From assembly GCA_011947345.1 (NCBI GenBank), contig JAAVTG010001003.1, forward strand, positions 1,240,001 through 1,304,000: a stretch of DNA of 64,000 nt, given 5' to 3'. This document shows positions 1 through 10,587 of the stretch, in pieces. Each line of letters begins with the position of its first letter. Within the stretch, counting starts at the first letter, position 1. The DNA is from Phytophthora quininea (taxonomy: Eukaryota; Oomycota; Peronosporomycetes; Peronosporales; Peronosporaceae). The notes beneath the pieces were generated by a model that did not search any database, was not told the DNA's origin, and saw nothing but the letters and a program-made list of their open reading frames with translations. A program made the translations under genes and the position numbers.

Positions 1-10
1 TTTTTTCTGC

Positions 11-1385
11 ATGACGGAAATCAAGGTGACCGCGGTTGTCGACGCTCGTTCTTCTCTCTGCTCGCCACTGACGAACTGCGCGTGCCCAGCCCAAGTGGAG
101 GAAGATCCTCTACGCGCCGCAGCCCTACCCAGATAACTATGTGGACGACACGTTCCTGGAGCAGATGCGGACGAACGGTGAGTCTCGATCAAGCAAGAGA
201 AGGTGATGCTGTGCTAAACGCTTTTGCCAACAGCCAACGTGCGCGACCACGACTACGGCGGGATGGTGCGCTCCGCCGCCGCCATCACCCAGCAGATCTG
301 CGCCGTCCTGATCTTCTTTGTACGTTTGGAGTCGGTCGCCTGGTCAAATGCAGCAGTGCTAACGGTATTCTGTATCTATGCTCGCAGTCCGTGTTCGAGT
401 TTGTCCGGCAAGATGCCATCTCCGCCGTGTTTCTGGGCAGCATCGACGTGTTCCTGGCTGTGGTCGGGTTTGTGGTACTTCGGGTCCATCTCGGACTGCC
501 ATTAGGTATGTGTGTTGTGGTCGATGAGCTAGATTTTATTGACTTTCGCTGCTAGCCGCGTCCGACACGCTGAGCTCCTGCCTGCTGTTCTGCGCGACGC
601 TGTCGCTGCTGTCGCCGGTGCTGCGGACGCTCACGAAGTCCTATGCGGACGACACGATCTGGGCGTTGGCTTCGTTCCTGGGGCTGCTGCATGTCGTTAC
701 GCACGACTACAACTACGTCAACTCGGGCATCGGCCGGTGAGTGCGAGTGGTTTTGGCCTTGTGCGACGAGATGCTGCTATAGCTGTGTACAGTGCCGCGA
801 CTGACACGTGCTGTTGTGTTGTGTTTGGTGCTCCTTGTCCCGCGTGGCAGCTTCAGCGGCACCATCTCGCTGAACGCCGCCATCTTCACGGCGGTGCTGC
901 TGGGCTCGCGACTGCAGTCGAACGAGCACGTGTTCGCGTTCGTGCTGCTGGCCATCGAGATCTTTGCCGTGTTCCCCATCATCCAGCGCGAGGTCAAGGT
1001 GTGTGTGTGCATTGTGTGCTCCTATTGCCAACCTGCCTACTCTAACTTGCATGAAACGTTTTGTGCGGCAGCGCCACTCGGAGCGGCTGCATCTGCTGAC
1101 GGCGGCGGCGCTGTTCGCGCTCTCGTCGGCGCTGACCTGGCAGCTCTCGGCGCTGCTGTGCGCAGGCTCGGGCGCACTGCTGCTCTTCCTGGCGTTCGTG
1201 TGCCCGCTCTGGTTCATGCACGTGCAGGAGACCAAGAAGTGAGCGTTTTTCCGCCGATTTGCGGCCCGGCGTGCGTCAGTGCCCGGGCCAACTGCGTTCG
1301 AAGGTGTGAGCTGACTGTTTGGTTCCTTTTATTTGTCCGCAGCGAGATTCTCGGGCCTTGGGACATCGCCCACATCCAGCAGTGA
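11..1385 (+). CDS. PIGC: PIG-C / GPI2, GPI-GlcNAc transferase subunit (5 introns)
   Basis: This is a subunit of the ER enzyme that transfers GlcNAc to phosphatidylinositol, the first step of GPI-anchor synthesis. The spliced frame starts at ATG 11-13 with five codons, followed by a 64-nt intron (26-89). Exon 2 encodes the family's W-R-K-I-L-Y-x(2)-Q-P-Y-P-D-N-Y-V-D block. Later exons give a run of hydrophobic helices typical of GPI2, including the stretch around [17 protein letters not shown] and a final [22 protein letters not shown] that resembles the family C-terminus. Introns with gt..ag ends lie near 178-234, 321-387, 506-554, 737-850, 999-1070 and 1239-1342; some boundaries are approximate. 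The stop is TGA at 1383-1385. The five-residue first exon is the weakest part; the true start could lie left of the window. Confidence 0.88.
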
Positions 1386-2775
1386 GGGCCGCGCGCGGCC
1401 ACCCGTTGCTCGGTCTCCGGTCTTGTGCGCACGAGGAGTCGCGACCGCTCAGGCAAACACGGCCCCTCGAAGATGGCTACATTCGCAGCTTTTTCCGTCG
1501 AACCGGTCGAGTCCCGCGTGGTGCATCTGTCTAAAAAAGTATCTTGCAGCCGCCCAGCCGTTCCGTTCACTGCCAGCTATTTGGCCAGTTTCAGCGGGAA
1601 GGCGAGCAGGCTGTCTGCGTCGAAGTGCCTCGCCTCAGCGGACTGCTTGAAGCGCTGCACCCCGAGGGAGCCTCTGGTCCTGCCGCTACCGGCTGGCACC
1701 AAGTACGCATCCCTGGACGGACGGCTGTGGCTGCGGTGCCGGAGACCGACCGACGGAGACTATCGTCGCCCGCGCCGACCCAGCCAACGGTGCTGCGGGG
1801 CTCAGCTGAGCGCGTGGGGTTCGACGCCGCTTTGAAGGCCAATGGCAGTCCGTAATAGAAACGCCACCGGACAACTTGGAACGAGCGCCGCTGGCACGTC
1901 ACGATGAAGCGGCTCGGTTTGGAGGCGGTGTCTGGCCGCGGCGCGACCTCCCTGCAGGCACGTCGTCGTCGCGCGCTCCGTCGAGGTGGTCTGCGCGGGC
2001 AACGATGGTCTCCGTCGGTCGGTCTCCGGCACACCGAGCCGAGCCGCAAGATACGTTGAGGCCGAACGTTGAAGCGCGTCGATCAGCGCGCTGATTTCTA
2101 CGAAACGGCTGCCCCGTCGCGTGCACGCACTCGAGCTTTCTGCGAACACGGGGCGGTCGGCCCGTCTGCGCCAAATTTCACTCCGGCGGCGCCAGCGCGG
2201 CGCCAGCCTCGCGTGCGGTGGCTGCCCCAGATGGTCTGCAGAGGGCATCCGCGGGTGCGGAGCTGCTGGACGAGATTCCTTTGCGCCGCGAAGATGACTA
2301 GAGGGTGAGCACGTCGAGCAGTCAACGGCGGGGCCCGCCGTTTCTATGGGCGGCGGTCGGACCCGGCGGCCGCTTTTTCACTTGTGGTTTGTATGGCCAG
2401 CTTCAACGTTGGCCAAACCGTGGAAGGATGGGGCGCTGCGCGCGCTGATTGGCCGAGGCGGCCGTTTCCGTACTGGGTTGCTTGGCCAGCAAAAAAGGAA
2501 AGATTGGGGCTCCGCCGGAGCGCGGTCATTCGAGCTTTCGCCTGCAGGTGTGCACGTGCCGCTCCCCCACTGCTCCCCGCCGTACTCGCAGGCCCGGCTC
2601 CGTCCGCCCCAAGCTTCTCCCCGCGCGCGCTCTGCTTGTTTTCCTCTTCTCCGTCGTCGTGCCGTCGTCGTGTATCTTTTGTGTGACATCGATACCATCA
2701 CTCCCCGAGCTTCTAGAACAAACGAAGGCATAGTCAACCCAAGTCAAGCCCCCAAACAGCGCCCCCCACGTCACA
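1386..2775. other. intergenic, 1.4 kb, with inverted repeat
   Basis: No coding region with family resemblance was found. Short GC-rich open frames exist on both strands but none resembles a known protein or splices sensibly. The main structure is the inverted repeat listed separately. The last ~250 bases are pyrimidine-rich and contain a ttctagaacaaacg block just upstream of the MYB gene, so they probably form its promoter and 5' UTR. Confidence 0.6.
1736..2033. repeat. imperfect inverted repeat, ~40-bp arms
   Basis: The left arm 1736-1775 begins gtgccggagaccgaccgacg. The right arm 1994-2033 is its reverse complement with about two mismatches. The spacer is ~220 bp. Weaker inverted similarity seems to continue inward (gacgccgc versus gacaccgcc on the other strand). 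This could be a decayed MITE or a local inverted duplication. No target-site duplication was identified. Confidence 0.6.
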
Positions 2776-3966
2776 ATGGCAACCGCCACCGCACGCCGCC
2801 CGCACCACAAGCTGCTCTCGCTGCAGCACGTGGACGACTCGTTCTGCTGCGGCGCCGACGCGCCCATGACCCCGCTGGGCTGCGACGTGCCGCTCTTCGC
2901 CGCTACCGTGTCCCCGCGCGACCCCGCCGCCAAGCTGGCCGCCGCCGTGTCCAAGTCGGCGCACCACGTCGCTGCCTCCCCTTCGCCTCGCACCGCGTGC
3001 TGCCCTCCTCCTGCGAGGACGACGAGGATGACGACGACGACGACGACGACGACTCCTCGCAGTCAAGCCCGTCAAGGCCAACACGGGCCGCTGGACCGAG
3101 GCCGAGCACAAGCTCTTCCTGCAGGGCCTCGAGACGTTCCCGTATCGCGCCTGGAAGAAGATCGCGACGCTCATCAAGACCCGCACGGTCGTGCAGATCC
3201 GCACGCACGCGCAAAAGTACTACCAGAAGCTGGAGAAGGAGGAGGCCCGCATGAAGGAGCGCGAAGCGCAGGACCGCGCCGCTCTTGCTGCGGGCATCGT
3301 CGCCCCTCCACCCCTACCAGCCCCAAGAAGAAGTTGCACCTCATGCGCAAGCGCAAAGTGTCCATGCTGGACTTGGACACGGACACCGACAGCGACTCGG
3401 CCGTGCTGCCCAGTCTGCCGAAGCGTCTCGCCAGGGAGCAGCCCCTAGCTGCCCACATGTCCCCCAAGCAGAAGACCGTGACGGCTGCAGCTGCTGCAGC
3501 TACCAAGATGTTCTTCAGCAACCAACTGAGCGACGCCCGCTTCGTGTTCGGCCGCTCCGTGAAGAACCACTCGGGCATGCAGCCGCCGCACCAGCTGCCG
3601 TTAGACTTCGCTGACGCAGCTGCTGAAGCCATGATCCTGGACTTCGCGGAGGACAAGGCGCTCGCCGAGTGCTCATTCGACTGCGCGGACCAGACGTTGG
3701 CGTCCATTGACAACGACGACCTGCTGCAGCTCACGGAGGAGGAGCTCGAGTGGTTCTCGACCTCGAGTACGGACAGCTCGGCCAGCGATGACCTCACCTC
3801 ATCGGCCGCCGACCGTGCGCAGTCCGAGCCGCTCCAGGCCCATGACGCGTCGTCGACTCACAGCGACAACTTCCCGTCGGACCTGAGTCTGGACGACGAG
3901 GACTTTGTGCTGGACCCGGAGAAGTTCCTGTCGAGCTACTTCGGCGGCCCTGGCGACAACGCATGA
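2776..3966 (+). CDS. SHAQKYF-class single-MYB transcription factor, frame broken three times
   Basis: Probable nuclear DNA-binding protein with one MYB repeat. The domain (about 3083-3230) has the GRWT-x-E-E/A-H-x(3)-L-x(2)-L start, the conserved second tryptophan in AWKKIA, and RTHAQKYYQK, which is the SHAQKYF-type recognition helix. Before it lies a poly-Asp tract (3018-3052), and after it a basic KKKLHLMRKRK patch and an acidic, serine-rich tail that could activate transcription. The annotated span begins and ends in one frame, but the acidic tract lies in a second frame and the MYB repeat in a third. Adding one C at each of three C-runs (2978-2981, 3068-3070, 3321-3324) joins all parts into one protein of ~397 aa. 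A 67-nt intron through the GAC tract was considered, but it does not restore the MYB frame. Target genes are unknown. Confidence 0.85.
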   Translation: MATATARRPHHKLLSLQHVDDSFCCGADAPMTPLGCDVPLFAATVSPRDPAAKLAAAVSKSAHHVAASPSPRTACCPPPARTTRMTTTTTTTTPRSQARQGQHGPLDRGRAQALPAGPRDVPVSRLEEDRDAHQDPHGRADPHARAKVLPEAGEGGGPHEGARSAGPRRSCCGHRRPSTPTSPKKKLHLMRKRKVSMLDLDTDTDSDSAVLPSLPKRLAREQPLAAHMSPKQKTVTAAAAAATKMFFSNQLSDARFVFGRSVKNHSGMQPPHQLPLDFADAAAEAMILDFAEDKALAECSFDCADQTLASIDNDDLLQLTEEELEWFSTSSTDSSASDDLTSSAADRAQSEPLQAHDASSTHSDNFPSDLSLDDEDFVLDPEKFLSSYFGGPGDNA

Positions 3967-4196
3967 AGTGGGAAACGTGGCGGCGTCGTGGTAGCCACAA
4001 GTGCTGCAGCTTCCTCGTACAGCGCCGCCCCATGCGTCCGTCTGTCAGTAAGTTTTTTTTTTGAGATCACCCCAGCGACTCTTGTGGGTCGCTGGCTGCA
4101 AGTAGTTAGTTTTTCCATGTAGCTGGCGTCCTCCTCGTGAAGTGTCCAACCATATTATTATTATTATCCCCACAATTTTCCTCCTCAAGTAGTTGA

Positions 4197-4979
4197 TCAT
4201 CTCACTTCGTCGACGTTGGCGGCGACTTCGAACAGCAGCACGCTTTGGTCGTGGTGCACTACCGCCACTTTCACGGGAGTGTCTGGTCCTGATTTCTCTG
4301 CGTCGATGGCTTGGCGGAGACTGCGCGGACGAGGAGCAGCGTCTCCATAGCAGCACACGAGGACGCGGAAGACAATTATCAGCCGCTTCTTCTGTTTCTT
4401 TGGGCTTGCAACGACAGGCGCAGCAGACTCGGCGCCAGCATGCTCATCTGAGTTGGTGCGTGCATCTGGAGGCTCGTTGAAGGCTGTTGCCGTCTTCCAG
4501 ACGTCGAAGGCGATAGTGCAGGCTCCGCCCTCCTGGAAATGTCGAGGCACACGCCGCCCGTCGCTTTGATCGCTGCTTTCTTCGGCAGCCTCGAGACTGC
4601 GTCGTGGATGCAGCTTCTGGTCCTTCAGGAAGCTGTACACTTCGACACACGGCCAGGATACTCGATTATCTGCGGCTAGCAAGGCGGTGAACTCGATGGC
4701 ACTCAATTGCTGAAGGTCCAGAGACGATGACAAGAGGTAGATTGCCAGTGCTTCACGTTGAAGCAGGTAGTACGCCTCCTCCGAGTAGAGCGATAATCCT
4801 GTGAAGGTGCCGGTACGTGTCGGCGGAGGACCTCGTTTAGGAGCCTTGGCATCTAGAGCTCGACCCTGTCGCTTGCTGCTGGCCCCCATGTTGAACAGCA
4901 GTCGGCCTCGCTGCTGCGTGATGTGCGTTAGCCCTGTAGCGGGGTCATATTCGCCGACGGACACGTCCTTCCCTGCCAT
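4197..4979 (-). CDS. TSEN54: tRNA-splicing endonuclease subunit Sen54-like
   Basis: Structural subunit of the heterotetrameric endonuclease that cuts introns from pre-tRNAs. The N-terminal half has the Sen54 pattern: a glycine/acidic start, RGRLLFNMG, FTGLSLYSEEAYYLLQREAL and the VYSFLKDQKLHPRR helix. The C-terminal half (IAFDVWKTATAF, then VKVAVVHHDQSVLLFEVA) resembles the catalytically inactive endonuclease fold of this subunit. The ATG at 4979 was chosen because the frame is open further upstream but the family resemblance begins here; only 59 nt separate it from the stop of the upstream gene on the same strand. At 260 aa it is about half the length of the human protein, lacking the long central insertion. 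It appears to be a single exon. Confidence 0.82.
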   Translation of the reverse strand: MAGKDVSVGEYDPATGLTHITQQRGRLLFNMGASSKRQGRALDAKAPKRGPPPTRTGTFTGLSLYSEEAYYLLQREALAIYLLSSSLDLQQLSAIEFTALLAADNRVSWPCVEVYSFLKDQKLHPRRSLEAAEESSDQSDGRRVPRHFQEGGACTIAFDVWKTATAFNEPPDARTNSDEHAGAESAAPVVASPKKQKKRLIIVFRVLVCCYGDAAPRPRSLRQAIDAEKSGPDTPVKVAVVHHDQSVLLFEVAANVDEVR

Positions 4980-5038
4980 GGATGGTCTTCTGACAAATAT
5001 CCACCAATCGTTTGTATATATTCGTGCAAGAAATCTAC

Positions 5039-7524
5039 CTAACTGCTCGCAGCCGAGTCTTGAAGCTTCCCTAGCGCAGCACTTGGTGGAGGCTCCACTG
5101 CTACGATACGCTGATGTAATTCCTTCGAGTTCACTGGCAGCCACTCGTCGCTATCGACAGACTCGCCCTGGTAACGAGAAGGAAAAAAAGTGTGAGATCG
5201 ATACCGGTTGGCGGAGCTGGAGAGCATGCTGACCTTGTAATGGATGCGGATAAACTTGCCATTTACATCCGCGACTTTCGCCTGAACATAGCAAGAAACA
5301 ACGTCAGATTTGATGTCGGAGTACAGATGAGTTGGGTAGGTAAAAGCCACGAACCTCGGTGTCCACAAACTTGATCGTGGATCCCTTGATAGCAAGACAT
5401 TTGCGGTGGAAAGCTTGCTTGTTTGTTGCCCTTTTCGGAGTCATGGCGGCTGGAAAAGCGACCTGGGGAGACTGCTTCTTCTTCCGCGGAGGTGACAGCA
5501 CAGAAGCAACAGCAAGCGGTGTTTTATTCGCTGACTTCGAGTTTGAATGCATCGCCGTCGCCTCCTTTTTCCTCTTTCCCAAGTTGCTCCGCACGGTACT
5601 GTTTATAGCAGTCCCGCTTCGCTTTCCAAGTCCACCGGAAGATAAGGCACGCGGAGCACCTCGAGCAGCGTCACTGATACATCGGTGGCAGAGTAAAGAC
5701 TGTGGCAAGTCTTCCTCTTTTGTGTCGGCCAAGTCGGGGTGAACGCACCGCACGTGCGCCCAAATCTTGCACTTAGAGCACTCAAACCATTGATCCTGGA
5801 GTGAATCGAGACGTACACGCTTGTAAGCCACGCGGGGAATCAATACAAACACTATCACTTACGTCCACTTCAAAAGCAGGGCTGTTGCTACTGCAATACT
5901 TGTGGCACTTGCAGCTGAATACCCACGGGTCTTCGCCTAAAAGCTCTGCGCTGCCTTGAGAATCGTCGAATAGCCGTGTAATGAAGGAGTCCATGTCAAT
6001 CCGAACACTATCCGGAAGGCATTTGCATACCTAAGAAAATACCATACCATACCATGGTTAAGTACACGCGAAAGAAAAGCTCAACAGAGAGAAACTCGCG
6101 TGCTACAAACCTTGGCTTTCAGTCCATACGGAACCCAGTGCAGCGAAGCAAAATTAACAGCTTCGGCAATGTTGAAGCCTGGACATTCACATGAACCGTA
6201 AGCTCATTAATCGCACCAACCACCACAACAAAACTCTTTACCCAAGTTGAATCCTTGGTGATACGACGCTGGGAACGTAATCACAAACTCGCCCGGGTTC
6301 TGGAACGCCCGATAGTATGGTACGCCAAACTCTCGAAGACGAGCAGGTGAGATCAGCGAAGTCTTGTGTCGTAGGAACTGTTTGCCATTGCAAAACCGTG
6401 AGTCTAGCGCAGGCCAGAACGCATCAAAACAAACACAAGTAACCTACCTGGCTGCAAGTGTGATGTTTTTCCGGAAACATCGACTGGGCGGCTCTTTCAA
6501 GCTGAGGGGCTACAACAAGTCCCAACGGTTAGTAAATAATCACAATTCTGACAGGCCGAATTACACTAACCTGCATCAGGAGGAACGCCATACCAAAACT
6601 TGGGCTTCCCAGTGTGGACGTAGTTGATGCTAAACAGATCCATGTCCTCCTGCAGACCATTTAGTCGATTAGTCCCCACGTATGAGCTACCAAAATATTA
6701 TTCTGCAACCGTACTGTATGGAATGCGAACATCGCTCGCCACATGCCAAAGTACAGCATCGACTTGGTCACGCCAGGCAGCTCAATTTTGCGCAGAATAG
6801 TGTTGAGGTCGTTGAGATTCCACGACATCGCGTCCGCATCACCAAACAGTGATGACTGCATCATTAACGCCACAACAAGGTAAAAGCAGAGTTGGTTCCA
6901 ACAGTTCTGTGCCGCAACACTGACCACAATGTCTGCTCCGTACACGGGCGCGTCCATCGTCCCGCGCAACCCCTTCCAGAATCGACGCTCCACCTCCATC
7001 GGGTCGTCCGTATCTGCAGCAAAAGAATCAGTCTCCAACACCTAAAAACTAGGACAGGGAGTGTCCACTTTCCCTCACCTTCAGGCTCCTTGTTCGTCGC
7101 CGACTCTGCTAGTTCCTGGAACTCTAACGGAGTCATGGTCTTCCGTTCCACCAGGTCCACATTGAAGATCCCCTTCTTGCCGGCTACGTGCTGACTCACA
7201 GGAGCCGAGACTTGGCACTCCAGCTCTGCAATGTCGTACGGCCGACAGAACCAGCCTCTCGGTGGGATGATCTGATGTAAGCAATAATAAAAACGTTATC
7301 AGAAAAAAACGACAATAAGAAGCATGGTATACACTATAACTTAGTGTTATATTGCTCCTCACCTTGCAGATGCCGATATTGGCGCATTGAGGCTCTACCA
7401 CAGTGCGAATGTATGTGGCGAAGGACTGGAACTCCGACCGCGTGGGGCGGAACTCCGGGCACCAGGCACCGTTGGAGGACGACGAGGACGACAGAGAAGA
7501 CCCTCGTGGGTCGCTGGGGCACAT
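5039..7524 (-). CDS. KDM4-like JmjN/JmjC histone demethylase with PHD and Tudor-like domains
   Basis: Predicted Fe(II)/2-oxoglutarate lysine demethylase acting on histone H3. Start ATG 7524; an in-frame GTG lies just upstream but the ATG fits. Jmj[18 protein letters not shown] (~7370-7470). JmjC spans ~7040-6110: [30 protein letters not shown], then after an intron [21 protein letters not shown]. This supplies the HxE pair of metal ligands; the distal His lies in [17 protein letters not shown] (~6130-6260). After it come CKCHKYC and [15 protein letters not shown]...CHRC, a zinc-finger (PHD-type) region (5660-5960). The C-terminal [16 protein letters not shown]...DEWLPVNS is Tudor/chromo-barrel-like (5090-5280). 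At least seven short introns were inferred. The domain order matches metazoan KDM4 in outline; substrate site (K9/K36) cannot be told from sequence alone. Confidence 0.85.
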
Positions 7525-7607
7525 GTCGGGGCTGCTAGTGAGCACAGGAGCCGAATAAAGTCACAGCGAAGCGTCGCCTTCAGTCTTGCGCTTCTTGAGG
7601 CTTCTTA

Positions 7608-7626
7608 CAAAAAATTCAAATTTGAC
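7608..7626 (-). promoter_or_regulatory. AT-rich motif shared with the STIL promoter
   Basis: On the sense (minus) strand it reads tcaaatttgaattttt. It lies about 85 bp upstream of the demethylase start codon. The identical 16-mer recurs at 54087-54102, 15-30 bp upstream of STIL. The form TCA...AATTTTT is loosely like the oomycete INR plus FPR core promoter. A function is inferred only. Confidence 0.3.
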
Positions 7627-7670
7627 AAGATAGCTTCATCGATTAGAAAATGGCTACAGTTGCCCTTTTG

Positions 7671-10375
7671 CTAGTCAGTTGGGACAGTTGCCGAGTCGAC
7701 TGCTCCTCGACGACGGCGGGTTCGACTCACGTCGCGGTTGTAGTCCGTCTGGTCTTGTGCAAGGGCGAGGAGGTTGATCTGACTGCCAAGGCGTGCGAGA
7801 GGGGCGTGGCGCTCCTGGTACACGCCTTCGTTGCGCAGGAACGTGGTGAAGTGCTCCAAGATATTGTTCTCCATGGTGGAGACGGACGACGGCGCTGGAT
7901 GCAGTCGATGCGACGTACGACGCGAGACCGACGTCTTCTGACTGCGCATACTGCGCATGCTGCGTCGACGCGTGCGAATGGGTAGCGACTCGTCCAGCGG
8001 ACACACGACCTGCAGTCGGACAGAGCGCAACAGCTTCTGCTTTTCATCGACCACAATCTGCACGTGCGTGGTCGATTCTTTCGACGGGAATTCGTGCTCT
8101 GCCCATTTGTAGCTTTGGAGTTCGGGTCGTCCGCCGGATTCGTATTCCAATGCACCGAGTCGAACGTGGCGCTTCTTTAGCAGTCGACGTAGCTGCATGA
8201 GATTGATGCGCTTGTCTGTGTGTGCGCGAATCACCATACTTGCTCCAGCACGGAAGATCCGACGATCCAGCCACGCCTGCAGCGCAAACCACACGATTGC
8301 AAACCAGAGCAGGTTGATCGAAAGGAAAGCTAACGGGGCGTCCATGATCGGCTTCTTGATCCAGTCCACGAACCATGACGGATTGGGCACGTTGAATGTG
8401 CCGCCGCTGAGTCGATCGATGATGTCGAACGATAAATTGCCGGCAAAGATCACTCGGATGATGTCCAAATTGCGCTCTAGCTCGTCACGGACTTGCAACG
8501 CCTCCGTGAGTCGTTGAATGTTGCTGTCGAATCCTTGGGAAACGTAAGTGAGCTGCAGCTTCGAAATGCCTTCGAACTTGGTGATCAGAGTGTCCAGTTG
8601 CGTCCGAAGACGCTCGATGAGCTTGATTAAGTCTTTGCAGCGAACGATCACGCTATTTTTCCGCTCCAGAAGCTGCATAGCCTTGTAGATCTTGGAGCCG
8701 GCGATATCCACCGGCACGGGTGGCAACTCGAGCGCCTCGACAGACTCTAGGAGATATTGCAAGCACTCGATAAGCAAGATCATGTGTCGAGCCGCGTCAC
8801 TCAACGACTTCTTGACACTTTTGAGCGCGTGCTCACCATTCTTTTGGTAGTTGCGGATGGATTTGCGAAGATCGATGAGCATGTCATTCAAGACGAAGGT
8901 GCGCACGAAGAAGTTCCGGATGAAGATTTCTCGGCTATTGAGCCCCATGAAGGTTGTGAGTAGAGCTTCGTATTTCTCGGCCCCCGACCGCACAACATAC
9001 ACCCTTCGCGACCGAGGAAAAGCACATCGTCCCGCGTGATGTCGTAGCAGGCGTAGATCTCGCCTAAAACTTGCTTCAGCTCGTTCTCGCGTTCGCCTTT
9101 GTCCAGGTACTTACAAGCTGGCAATTTCGGCTCGATTCCTGCCGCAGTGATGAGGTTGTACTTGTTACGTTGATCAGCTTTGCCCATGAAGAGCATGTCG
9201 AGTACACTGAGTTGGTACCGAGAGAGCAGGTCGTGAATGATTCCCGACGAATCCTGGTGAACGTCGACAAGCAGGCGGGCAAGCAGATCCAAAGGAATTG
9301 AACGCTCTGTGTGGTTCATGATAGCGTCGATTTTGACGCCATACAAGACAGCGCCACTCACGTGCAGGTGCATGCCAAAGTTCTCGACTTGAATGACTCC
9401 ATCGCTCTCTGGAAAGTTAATCTCGGCTTCGAAGTTGATAAAGCGGATTGCATCAAAGTCCAAGATTTTGACCTGCGTGAGTCCTGGAGTCACTTCAAAA
9501 TGCGTCTCTGTTGGTTGAAGGTCCAGTTTGGAGCTGAATAAACCTCCTTGACAACGCTCCATGGCCCCCAAACGCTCATTAAGAGCCGATATCTGGTTGG
9601 CGCCAAAAGGCAGCCATTCTCCAACTAACGCGTGAACTTTCGACAGGATTAGGCTCTGCTTGGCCTCCTTTGCCATCATGTTGAACCCGCGAGCAGACTC
9701 CGTCGCTCGCAACTTGTTGGTGGGCTCCACGAGAAAACTTGTTGTGGAGCGTAAGCAGGCGGGAATGTACGGCGACGACACGTACGACACATCTTCGCAC
9801 TCAGTGATGTTGCTCACTTTTGTATACACTTTGTCACTCGTCTCGAGGTGGAACTCCGAGCCATCGTAGCGCACGTGCAGCAATTGCGGCTGCTTTGGTA
9901 GATCACCAGACGCTGCATCCGCCTCGACACGAACATACAGAAATTCATCCGTTTGGCGCTTGATGTACTCTGGTATTTGATCGACAATCTCGAGTCCACG
10001 AAAGGTGATCTGGTACGCTGTAACCGGTTGATAGTCCACCGACGAAAGTTTGATCCCGTTCAGGAGTTTGGCCTCCCACAGATCGTCGATGACAGACTTG
10101 GCTTCTTGCGAGACGCGGAGCCACCGCCGGTCCGTTTGTCGCTTGAAAGTTAACCACGTGAGACTCGGCGAGTAGTCGAATGGCAAAGCGCCCGATTCGA
10201 TGCCCTCGTACAATAGCACCAGCAGAGCCACTTGACGAATCCACGTCTCTCTCGAGTGCACGTTACGAGCCTGCTGGGCATACTTGCTGACGACGTATAG
10301 CACCAGACAATGCTCAGGCGGCCAGTTCTCAGGAGGCCCGTACCAGACAGCACCGCCTGCATCTGCCCCCACCAT
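7671..10375 (-). CDS. unrecognised ~900-aa membrane protein with coiled coil and C-terminal helix
   Basis: I do not recognise the family. The N-terminal ~480 residues look globular (WYGPPENWPPEHCLVLYVV, FGMHLHVSGAVLYGVKIDA, LLSRYQLSVLDMLFMGKADQ) and contain no obvious catalytic motif. The C-terminal part has long amphipathic helices (~8900-8450) that probably form coiled coils, then NLSFDIIDRLSGGTF and a hydrophobic segment APLAFLSINLLWFAIVWFAL (8340-8280) likely to span a membrane, and finally a basic, serine-rich tail. The helical bundle just before a membrane segment recalls CorA-like transporters, but the GMN signature is absent. The frame breaks near 9003; adding one C to ccc 9002-9004 (GREG-VYVV) joins both halves. 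ATG 10375 is the first in-frame ATG after a stop. It looks intronless. Confidence 0.72.
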
Positions 10376-10587
10376 TGCGTCCGTTCCCAATTTTGCGTCA
10401 AAAAGTCGCTTGAAACTCTGCCCCGTACAAATCGTTGCATATTTTTCATGAATTCATTGCCCCACTACGCACCTACGCTCCGCCCTCTTCTATTGCTAAA
10501 CGGCTGGCCGTGTGGCCGTCACACCTCTCTGCATCCCAGGTAGATCTGAAAACGTAGAGAAGATTGATGGCTCTTGTGCTGGGCACA

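Noticed and set aside
2997..3062. Intron spanning the GAC tract of the MYB gene
   Set aside because: The gtgctg donor is weak and splicing does not lead into the MYB frame.
2346..3254. 302-codon frame beginning upstream of the MYB gene
   Set aside because: It only acquires sense in the poly-Asp tract that belongs to the MYB protein; the upstream part is unlike any protein.
7671..10375. CorA-type magnesium transporter
   Set aside because: There is only one strong membrane segment and no GMN motif.
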